Assembly (NCBI GenBank): GCA_028716065.1 | Contig: JAQUQN010000089.1 | Location: 1-5,075, forward strand | Length of the DNA stretch: 5,075 bases | Direction of reading: 5' to 3' | Source: Candidatus Omnitrophota bacterium | GTDB lineage: Bacteria; Omnitrophota; Gorgyraeia; 2-01-FULL-45-10 | Shown: positions 1 through 5,075 of the stretch, in pieces | Layout of the letters: each line of letters opens with the position of its first letter | How positions within the stretch are numbered: position 1 is the stretch's first letter | The notes under the pieces: generated by a model | Told to the model about the DNA's origin: nothing | Database searches by the model: none | The model's input: the letters and a program-made list of their open reading frames with translations, nothing else | Translations under genes and position numbers: made by a program

Positions 1-28
1 GGTGTCCTTTGGACTTAGATATATAAAG

Positions 29-41
29 GTCGCGAAGCGAC
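29..41. other. Perfect mini-hairpin with a GCGAAGC core
   Basis: GTCGC and GCGAC form a perfect 5-bp inverted repeat around a GAA loop. The core, GCGAAGC at 32-38, is the heptamer known from DNA biophysics as an exceptionally stable mini-hairpin. No T-run follows, so it does not look like an intrinsic terminator. It lies directly before the heptamer array and may be part of the same repeat unit or the tail of an upstream gene. Its function is unknown. Confidence 0.5.
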
Positions 42-45
42 ACAA

Positions 46-87
46 CTTACGAGTTACGGGTTACTGGTTACTGGTTACGAATTACGA
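46..87. repeat. Heptanucleotide tandem array (GTTACNR type), six units
   Basis: Six consecutive 7-bp units can be read: CTTACGA, GTTACGG, GTTACTG, GTTACTG, GTTACGA and ATTACGA. The TTAC core is invariant and the last two or three bases vary. The array ends three bases before the cysS ATG, so it occupies the position where a Shine-Dalgarno sequence would normally lie, and none is visible there. Heptanucleotide tandem arrays are known as STRR repeats in cyanobacteria. I cannot tell from one window whether this array is dispersed through the genome. Confidence 0.85.
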
Positions 88-90
88 AAT

Positions 91-1566
91 ATGAAAATAT
101 ATAATTCGCTTACAAGGAAGAAAGAAGAATTCGTGCCGATCAAGAGTGGAAGGATCGGCATGTATGTCTGCGGCCCCACCGTCTATGATGAACCGCACAT
201 AGGCCACGCCAGGAGCGCTTACATCTTCGATGTGATCAGGAACTACCTCGAATACAGGAAGTTCAAGGTGACGTTCGTCCGCAACGTCACGGATGTGGAT
301 GATAAGATCATTGAGAAGGCGAAGTCAGCTTCCAGCCGTCAGCCGTCAGCCGTCAGTTTAAAAGAGGCGGTGAAGGAGGTTTCGAAGAAATACCTGGATT
401 CTTATCATGAGGACATGGAACTACTGGGGATGCGCAAGCCCGATAAGGAACCGAAGGCGACCGAATACATACCGAAGATGAAAAAATTCATAGAACTTCT
501 TATAAAGAAAGGCTGCGCTTATGAGGCGGACGGAGACGTCTATTTCGACATAAAGAAAGCGAAGAGCTACGGAAAATTATCGAATCAGAACATCGAAAAG
601 ATGGAGGTTGGCGCGAGGATATCGCCGGGCGAAAAGAAGAAGGACGCGCTCGATTTCGCGTTATGGAAGACGGCAAAGGAAGATGAGCCTTCGTGGAAGA
701 GCCCCTGGGGTGAGGGTAGGCCCGGCTGGCATATCGAATGTTCCGTCATGAGTTCGGACATCCTGGGAGACGAATTTGACATCCACGGCGGCGGCATAGA
801 CCTCATCTTCCCGCATCACGAGAATGAAATAGCCCAGTCGGAAGGCGCCGGAAAAGGTTTTGCCAGGTACTGGCTGCATAATGGCCTGCTTACCATAAAC
901 GGCGAGAAGATGGCAAAGTCTCTCGGCAATTACATCTCCATAAAGGATTTTGTGTCAAAACATGATGCGGATTACCTAAAACTATTATTTTTAAGTGTTC
1001 ATTATAGACATCCCGTTGATTATACTGAAGAGAAAATTGCTGAGATGAAAAGCCAGAAAGAACGAATTTCAATTTTTTTACAGAGATCTAAAGAAATCAT
1101 TGAGAAATTTGAGAAAACATATAAGGAAAGACCAAATTTCGATCCGCACGAACATTTCAAAAATTCTATGAAAGACGTAGAGGCTTATAAAGAAAGATTT
1201 GAGAAAGCAATGGATGATGATTTTAATACACCCCAAGCCTTAGCAGAAATTTTCAACATTGTTCATTGTGGAAATTTGATAACCATGACTTACAACGACC
1301 TTGATAATGACACAATTCGTTATACAAAATTAAAATATTCAAGAGATTTGATCGTTGAATATTTAACGAAAATTTTCGGGCTTTTTCTTAAGGAGCCACA
1401 AAAAACATTGGATAAAATAGAAAAAAATTTAATTGACGAAAGAAACGAAGCGCGAAAAAGAGGAGAGTTTAAGAAGGCTGACGAATTCAGAAGAATTTTG
1501 CTTGATAAATATAATATAATACTGGAAGATACCAAAGACGGGACGACATGGCGAAGAAAAGTTTAA
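91..1566 (+). CDS. cysS: Cysteinyl-tRNA synthetase (CysRS)
   Basis: This cytoplasmic class I synthetase activates cysteine with ATP and charges tRNA-Cys. The 491-residue protein shows the class I HIGH motif at 36-39 and a KMSKS-type loop as KMAKS at 273-277. The zinc site that selects cysteine can be read as Cys27, Cys217, His242 and Glu246, with the spacing of the last three matching E. coli C209/H234/E238. The C-terminal part has the DDDFNTP segment and the usual ending with ERNEAR and GTTWRR. The start MKIYNSLTR agrees with the family N-terminus, but no Shine-Dalgarno is visible because a heptamer array abuts it. The protein is longer than E. coli CysRS (461 aa), partly from about ten extra residues at 79-89 encoded by a second heptamer array. 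Codon usage switches near residue 287: ATT is about 1 of 23 Ile codons before and about 10 of 16 after. The last 19 bp overlap tmk. Confidence 0.97.
   Translation: MKIYNSLTRKKEEFVPIKSGRIGMYVCGPTVYDEPHIGHARSAYIFDVIRNYLEYRKFKVTFVRNVTDVDDKIIEKAKSASSRQPSAVSLKEAVKEVSKKYLDSYHEDMELLGMRKPDKEPKATEYIPKMKKFIELLIKKGCAYEADGDVYFDIKKAKSYGKLSNQNIEKMEVGARISPGEKKKDALDFALWKTAKEDEPSWKSPWGEGRPGWHIECSVMSSDILGDEFDIHGGGIDLIFPHHENEIAQSEGAGKGFARYWLHNGLLTINGEKMAKSLGNYISIKDFVSKHDADYLKLLFLSVHYRHPVDYTEEKIAEMKSQKERISIFLQRSKEIIEKFEKTYKERPNFDPHEHFKNSMKDVEAYKERFEKAMDDDFNTPQALAEIFNIVHCGNLITMTYNDLDNDTIRYTKLKYSRDLIVEYLTKIFGLFLKEPQKTLDKIEKNLIDERNEARKRGEFKKADEFRRILLDKYNIILEDTKDGTTWRRKV
324..358. repeat. Heptanucleotide tandem array (GTCAGCC type) inside cysS
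   Basis: Five 7-bp units can be read: GTCAGCT, TCCAGCC, GTCAGCC, GTCAGCC and GTCAGTT. They encode CysRS residues about 79-89 (SASSRQPSAVS). This low-complexity stretch lies between the conserved DDKIIEKA segment and the helix starting LKEAVKEV. Aligned by eye, E. coli CysRS is about ten residues shorter here, so the array looks like an in-frame insertion of roughly 30 bp. The reading frame is intact on both sides. Confidence 0.85.
950..1535 (+). other. AT-rich segment within cysS, probable recombined tract
   Basis: Hand counts of G+C per 60 bases give 17 (1021-1080), 17 (1081-1140) and 14 (1321-1380), against 32 at 721-780 in the same gene and 26 at 1921-1980 in tmk. The segment prefers ATT, AGA, AAA, TTA and TTT, while the flanks prefer ATA, ATC, AGG, AAG and CTC. 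It starts about ten codons after the KMAKS loop and ends just before the tmk start, so it covers the C-terminal, tRNA-contacting half of CysRS. The frame and the family motifs are intact. Boundaries are approximate. An import by homologous recombination from an AT-rich relative is the simplest inference. Confidence 0.7.
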
Positions 1567-2201
1567 GAAAGGGCATATTCATCACTTTCGAAGGCGGGGA
1601 GGGCTGCGGAAAGACGACGCAGTCGAAGCTCCTTTACGACTATCTGATGAAGAGAGGTTATGCTTGCGTCTACACACGTGAGCCGGGAGGCACGGCCGCG
1701 GGCGAACTTATACGGCAGGTGCTCCTCCATTCGAAGGATACGCACATAACGGACCTGGCGGAATTATTCTTATTCGAGGCGAGCCGCGCCCAGATCGTCG
1801 AGGAAGTGATAATACCGGCCCTTAAGGATAAGAGAATAGTGATATGCGATCGCTTTAACGACGCGACGTTCAGCTACCAGGGTTACGGCGGTAAGGTGGC
1901 GCTGGGAGCCATCAAATCCTTGGATGATATAGCGACGCTCGGCCTAAAGCCCGATCTTACCATTTTATTGGATATCGATACACTGACGGGCCTGGAGCGC
2001 GCCAGGTCCAAGGGCACTGACCGCATGGAGAAGAAGGACGTCGCTTATCATAAGAGAGTGAGGTCGGGTTATTTGAAACTGGCCGCGAAAGAGCCGAAGA
2101 GGATAAAGGTGGTCAAGGTAAGAGGCGCGATAAGTCAAACTCAGGATATTGTAAGGCGAGAGGTGGAAGTTGTCATTCGAAAATATAAGAGGGCAGGATA
2201 G
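1548..2201 (+). CDS. tmk: Thymidylate kinase (dTMP kinase)
   Basis: This cytoplasmic enzyme phosphorylates dTMP to dTDP with ATP, an essential step to dTTP. The 217-residue length is usual for the family. The P-loop GGEGCGKT is at 16-23, followed by the nucleotide-binding REPGGT at 44-49. The DR(Y/F/H) motif is present as DRF at 101-103, with an SYQGYG stretch at 109-114 that corresponds to the usual AYQG. The LID-like region and the following helix read TDRMEKKD then RVRSGYLKLA, as in bacterial TMPKs. The ATG at 1548 is the only reasonable start before the P-loop. It overlaps the end of cysS by 19 bp and has only a weak purine-rich stretch (GACGGGA, 1537-1543) upstream, so translational coupling to cysS is likely. 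Its own 3' end overlaps holB by 32 bp. Codon usage matches the rest of the operon, in contrast to the AT-rich tract just upstream. Confidence 0.97.
   Translation: MAKKSLRKGIFITFEGGEGCGKTTQSKLLYDYLMKRGYACVYTREPGGTAAGELIRQVLLHSKDTHITDLAELFLFEASRAQIVEEVIIPALKDKRIVICDRFNDATFSYQGYGGKVALGAIKSLDDIATLGLKPDLTILLDIDTLTGLERARSKGTDRMEKKDVAYHKRVRSGYLKLAAKEPKRIKVVKVRGAISQTQDIVRREVEVVIRKYKRAG
2159..2166 (+). promoter_or_regulatory. Ribosome binding site for holB TTG start
   Basis: The purine-rich AGAGGTGG lies three bases before the TTG at 2170, with its GAGG core at 2160-2163. No ATG or GTG codon occurs in this frame just upstream, and the family N-terminus begins exactly here, so the site supports the TTG start inside the end of tmk. 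Confidence 0.6.
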
Positions 2202-3138
2202 GGCCATCGCCTTTTTAAAAGGAGCGATCGAAAATAAAAAGGTCTCGCATGCGTACATATTCTTAGGCATGCGCGGCGTGGGCAGGAAACTGGCGGCGCT
2301 CAATTTCGCCAAAATGATGAATTGCTCCGCGCTGGAGGGAACCGAGCCCTGCGACAGGTGTGTATCCTGCAGGAAGATAGACGAAGCCAACCACCCGGAC
2401 ATATTCGTCATCAAAAGCGAAAAAGAGAATGGGTCCATAGGCATAGATAAGATGCGCGATGTGATAAATAATATAGGCCTGAAACCCTACGAAGCCAGGA
2501 AGAAGGTTTATATAGTAGACGGCGCCGAGGCCATGACCCAGGATGCCTCGAACGCGCTTCTCAAGACGCTCGAAGAGCCACCCACGGATTCGGTCCTGAT
2601 ATTGATAGCCGAGGACCTGGCGCGGCTCTTCAGGACGATAATATCGCGCTCACAGGTGGTAAGGTTCTCGCCGCTCGATAAAAGCCTCATAGAGGGCATC
2701 TTAAGGAGTGATCATTCGGCGGACGAGAAAGAGGCGCGTGTATTGTCATGCCTGTCCTCGGGGAGTCTCGGCCGCGCGCTGAAATTTCTGGATGAAGATT
2801 TCGATGATAAGCGCTCGACAGTGATAGATGGTATATTTAAGAGGACATTTTTCGATTCGGATTTTGAAGGCGTGTCCAGGGATGACTTCAGGATATATCT
2901 CGATATCATCCTTACCTTATACAGGGACATGCTTGCGGTAAAGGCCGGCGCCGGGGAAGAGGCCCTTATCAACGCGGACAGGGCCGGCCGTATCAGGAAA
3001 GAAGCGGATAATCTCTCACCGGAACACATCGATGAGGTTATAAAACAGGTTATTCTGACACAGTCTTTTTTTGACCAGAACGCGAACGCGAAACTGGCGA
3101 TGAGCGTTCTCGGTATGAAGGTAGAAGATATAAAATAA
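2170..3138 (+). CDS. holB: DNA polymerase III clamp loader subunit delta' (HolB/DnaX-like AAA+)
   Basis: Delta' is the stator of the clamp loader that opens the sliding beta clamp during replication. The TTG start gives MSFENIRGQDRAI, the typical N-terminus. The Walker A region reads GMRGVGRK at 33-40, lacking the canonical GK(T/S), and the Walker B region reads IVDGAEA with no DE pair. Both fit delta', which is generally not an active ATPase. A four-Cys zinc module, C52-x8-C61-x2-C64-x2-C67, is present, as in gamma and delta'. The NALLKTLEEPP box is at 128-138. The SRC motif reads SRS at 159-161: the arginine-finger residue R160 is kept but the cysteine is serine. At 322 aa it has normal length, with a helical C-terminal collar region. 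It overlaps tmk by 32 bp and is followed by the PSP1 gene after 10 bp, a neighbourhood also seen in B. subtilis. DnaX itself is unlikely because the P-loop is degenerate and no long C-terminal extension exists. Confidence 0.92.
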   Translation: MSFENIRGQDRAIAFLKGAIENKKVSHAYIFLGMRGVGRKLAALNFAKMMNCSALEGTEPCDRCVSCRKIDEANHPDIFVIKSEKENGSIGIDKMRDVINNIGLKPYEARKKVYIVDGAEAMTQDASNALLKTLEEPPTDSVLILIAEDLARLFRTIISRSQVVRFSPLDKSLIEGILRSDHSADEKEARVLSCLSSGSLGRALKFLDEDFDDKRSTVIDGIFKRTFFDSDFEGVSRDDFRIYLDIILTLYRDMLAVKAGAGEEALINADRAGRIRKEADNLSPEHIDEVIKQVILTQSFFDQNANAKLAMSVLGMKVEDIK

Positions 3139-3148
3139 TGAGGATACC

Positions 3149-3931
3149 ATGTACGAAGTAGTTCAGGTAAGGTTGAGGGAGGCCGGGAAGATATCGTATT
3201 ATTCGACCAGCGGCATGAAATTCAAGACGAGCGATTACGTTATAGTGGAGGCCGACAGGGGGCTCGATTACGGACAGGTCCTGTCCGAGGCGGAGGTGAT
3301 ACTCGATTCCGACATAGAAGAACCCTTAAAGAAGGTAATACGAAAGGCCAACCCTTGGGACATGCACCAGATAGAGAAGAACAAGAAGAAGATACGCGAC
3401 GTCATGACGACCTGTTCGCGTAAGATTCTGGATAGACGCTTACCCATGAAACTGGTGGACGCGGAATTCTCGTTCGACCGCTCCAAAGTCATATTCTATT
3501 TCACGGCCGACGGCAGGGTGGACTTCAGGGAACTGGTCAAGGACCTGGCGAACGAATTCAAGACGCGGATAGAGTTGAAACAGATAGGCGTCCGCGACGA
3601 GGCGAAGATGCTCGGCGGGTTCGGGCCCTGCGGCAGGGTGCTCTGCTGCGCGACTTATTTAAAGGATTTCGAGCCGGTGACTATAAAGATGGCGAAAGAG
3701 CAGAATCTTCCTTTAAATCCGACGAAGATATCCGGCTTATGCGGCCGGCTCATGTGCTGCCTGGGATATGAGTATAAAACATATAAAGAACTGATGAAGG
3801 GTATGCCGGACGAAGGCCAGGTCGTGAAGACCGAAAAAGGCCCCGGTAAGGTCATATCCGTGAACGCCATAAAACGCTCGGCCACTGTCGAATTGGAAGA
3901 TGGAACTCAAATCGAGGTAAGTTACAAGTGA
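3149..3931 (+). CDS. ricT: PSP1 domain protein, RicT (YaaT) family
   Basis: This 260-residue soluble protein matches the PSP1/YaaT family throughout. The N-terminal part has the strand-rich YEVVQVRLREAGKI start and the DYVIVEADRGLDYGQV motif at about 29-44. The central part has DGRVDFRELVKDLA and IGVRDEAKMLGGFGPCGR. Six cysteines form two similar clusters: C161, C166 and C167 in CGRVLCC, and C198, C203 and C204 in CGRLMCC. The C-terminus is a small KOW-like beta unit (GQVVKTEKGPGKVISV). In B. subtilis RicT works with RicA and RicF in a complex carrying 4Fe-4S clusters that affects RNase Y-dependent mRNA processing. No RicA or RicF gene is visible here, so that role cannot be assumed. GAGGA at 3140-3144 precedes the ATG by four bases. 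The TGA stop overlaps the metG GTG. The symbol is given by family homology only. Confidence 0.9.
   Translation: MYEVVQVRLREAGKISYYSTSGMKFKTSDYVIVEADRGLDYGQVLSEAEVILDSDIEEPLKKVIRKANPWDMHQIEKNKKKIRDVMTTCSRKILDRRLPMKLVDAEFSFDRSKVIFYFTADGRVDFRELVKDLANEFKTRIELKQIGVRDEAKMLGGFGPCGRVLCCATYLKDFEPVTIKMAKEQNLPLNPTKISGLCGRLMCCLGYEYKTYKELMKGMPDEGQVVKTEKGPGKVISVNAIKRSATVELEDGTQIEVSYK
3914..3918 (+). promoter_or_regulatory. Ribosome binding site for metG GTG start
   Basis: GAGGT lies nine bases before the GTG at 3928, inside the last codons of the PSP1 gene. It supports the GTG start, whose GTGA overlap with the upstream TGA suggests coupled translation. Confidence 0.65.
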
Positions 3932-5075
3932 GTAAATTCTATATTACAACTCCACTCTACTACGTCAACTCCAAGCCGCACATAGGCCATTCGTACACTG
4001 AAATAGCCTGCGACGCGGTGTCGAGGTTCATGAAATCGTCCGGCCGGGATGTATTCTTCCTGACGGGTACGGACGAACACGGTGAGAAGATAGAGAAGGC
4101 CACCTTGGAACGCGGCCTAAAGCCGGGTGAAGAACAGAAGTTCGTTGACGAAATAGTGCCCATGTTCAAGGACCTCTGGTCGAAACTTGGCGTAAATTAC
4201 GATTTTTTCATAAGGACTACGGACGACTATCACATAAAGACGGTTCAGGCCGTTCTCGAAAAACTGCGCAAGAGCGATAAGCTATACAAGAAAGAATATA
4301 AGGGCTGGTTCTGCACGCCGTGCGAGACATTCTGGTCCGAGGCCCAATGTCCGGACGGCATCTGTCCGGAATGTAAAAGGCCGGCTGAAAAATTAAACGA
4401 GACAAACTACTTTTTAAAGATTTCCGAATATCAAACATGGCTCATAGACTACATAAAGGCCAATCCTCTCTTTATAAGGCCTGACTTCCGCAGGAACGAA
4501 GTCCTGGGGTTTCTGAAGGAGCCGCTCTTGGACCTCTGCATCTCGCGGCCAAAAAATAGAATGTCTTGGGGCATCGAGATACCGTTCGATAAGGAGTTCG
4601 TCACTTATGTCTGGTTCGATGCCCTTTTAAATTATATTTCGGGCATCGGTTATCCTCACGACATGAAACGTTTCAAAAAGTGCTGGCCGTGCGATTTCCA
4701 CGTAATAGGCAAGGATATACTGCGTCACCACGCAGTGTACTGGCCGATAATCTTAAGGGCCCTCGACATAGAGCCGCCGAAAGCGATATTCGCACACGGC
4801 TGGTGGATATTGAAGGGCGAGAAGATGTCCAAGTCGAAAGGTAACATCATAGACCCCGTCGATATGATAAACCGCTACGGAGTCGACGCTTACAGATATT
4901 TTCTCCTTCGCGAAGTTCCGTTCGGGCTCGACGGGACGTTCAGCGAAGAGGCTTTCATAACCAGGTTTAACGGGGACCTTGCCAATGACCTTGGCAATCT
5001 CTTGAACAGGACGCTGACGATGGTGGAGAAATATTTTGAGGGGAAGATACCAGCGGCCAGGGACGAGGAGCCGGG
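3928..5075 (+). CDS. metG: Methionyl-tRNA synthetase, N-terminal part (runs off the window)
   Basis: This cytoplasmic class I synthetase charges both initiator and elongator tRNA-Met. The GTG start overlaps the PSP1 stop as GTGA and yields (M)SKFYITTPLYYVN, the normal family start. Visible motifs are HIGH at 18-21, LTGTDEHGEKIEKA, a zinc knuckle C129-x2-C132-x13-C146-x2-C149, VWFDA at 228-232, HVIGKDILRHHAVYW from 258, and KMSKS at 299-303 followed by GNIIDP. The single four-Cys knuckle places it with the one-zinc (Thermus/Aquifex-like) forms rather than B. subtilis MetS, which lacks these cysteines. About 382 codons are present. The catalytic domain is complete and the window ends within the helical anticodon-binding domain, so any C-terminal tRNA-binding extension cannot be judged. 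The gene is open at the edge with no stop in frame and uses the same codon style as tmk and holB. Confidence 0.96.
   Translation, partial: MSKFYITTPLYYVNSKPHIGHSYTEIACDAVSRFMKSSGRDVFFLTGTDEHGEKIEKATLERGLKPGEEQKFVDEIVPMFKDLWSKLGVNYDFFIRTTDDYHIKTVQAVLEKLRKSDKLYKKEYKGWFCTPCETFWSEAQCPDGICPECKRPAEKLNETNYFLKISEYQTWLIDYIKANPLFIRPDFRRNEVLGFLKEPLLDLCISRPKNRMSWGIEIPFDKEFVTYVWFDALLNYISGIGYPHDMKRFKKCWPCDFHVIGKDILRHHAVYWPIILRALDIEPPKAIFAHGWWILKGEKMSKSKGNIIDPVDMINRYGVDAYRYFLLREVPFGLDGTFSEEAFITRFNGDLANDLGNLLNRTLTMVEKYFEGKIPAARDEEP

Larger units (their letters stand above)
2..94 (+). other. Possible 3' end of an upstream gene (uncertain)
   Basis: The frame starting at base 2 has no stop until TGA at 92-94, which overlaps the cysS ATG as ATGA. 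If a gene from the left uses this frame, its last residues would be encoded by the heptamer array and would read roughly NLRVTGYWLLVTNYEI. The other two frames stop early, with TAG at 16-18 and TAA at 24-26, and either could equally be the true end of the upstream gene. I recognise no protein family in any of the three short tails, so this is only a possibility. Confidence 0.2.

Noticed and set aside
9..27. Possible promoter with TTGGAC and TATAAA-like boxes
   Set aside because: The boxes are only about 8 bases apart instead of about 17, so they cannot serve as a normal sigma-70 pair.
29..41. Hairpin as intrinsic terminator
   Set aside because: The stem is only 5 bp and is followed by ACAACTTACG rather than a T-run.
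46..358. Tandem arrays as a CRISPR
   Set aside because: Units are 7 bp with no spacers and there are no cas genes; these are simple tandem repeats.
907..921. KMAKS instead of KMSKS in CysRS as an inactivating change
   Set aside because: Ser to Ala at this position is a tolerated variant in class I synthetases, and the lysines and all zinc ligands are intact.
1965..2444. Minus-strand open frame of 159 codons across the tmk/holB junction
   Set aside because: It lies wholly antisense to two well-supported genes, shows no recognisable family, and its length is explained by the codon pattern of the + strand genes.
2712..3029. Minus-strand open frame of 105 codons inside holB
   Set aside because: It is serine-rich shadow coding opposite holB with no motif, ribosome site or conserved start.
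3921..3927. GTTACAA before metG as a stray heptamer of the upstream array family
   Set aside because: It is a single copy within the PSP1 coding end and is expected by chance.

Overview
The window is a compact, single-direction (+ strand) bacterial housekeeping operon. It carries cysS, tmk, holB, a PSP1/RicT-family gene and the 5' part of metG, and it runs off the right edge inside metG. Gaps are tiny or negative: 19 bp overlap cysS/tmk, 32 bp overlap tmk/holB, 10 bp gap holB/PSP1 and 4 bp overlap PSP1/metG. No internal promoter or terminator is evident. Two starts are non-ATG (TTG for holB, GTG for metG), and metG is easily missed because it is open at the window edge.

The order tmk - holB - PSP1/ricT - metG recalls the Bacillus subtilis tmk-yaaQ-yaaR-holB-yaaT region with metS nearby, so this is an old conserved bacterial neighbourhood. 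The composition (about half G+C with heavy use of ATA and AGG codons) and tight packing do not look like a Firmicute. An uncultured lineage such as Omnitrophota is a plausible guess, but only a guess.

Layout: 1-90 is the leader or tail of an unseen upstream gene. It holds a GCGAAGC mini-hairpin and six tandem heptamers of the GTTACNR type running up to three bases before the cysS start. 91-1566 is cysS, 1548-2201 tmk, 2170-3138 holB, 3149-3931 the PSP1 gene and 3928-5075 metG (partial). There is no gene-free stretch above 300 bases.

Together the genes serve translation (charging of tRNA-Cys and tRNA-Met), dTTP supply and DNA replication (thymidylate kinase, clamp-loader delta' subunit), plus a cysteine-rich PSP1 protein of the type that carries Fe-S clusters in B. 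subtilis.

The unusual content is in and before cysS. First, two different 7-bp tandem arrays occur within 320 bp, one next to the start codon and one inside the coding region, where it adds about ten codons in frame. Second, base composition and codon usage switch sharply inside cysS: the catalytic half matches the operon, while about 950-1535, encoding the C-terminal half, is strongly AT-rich. This suggests a mosaic gene. I see no defence system, mobile element or otherwise novel multi-gene system here.
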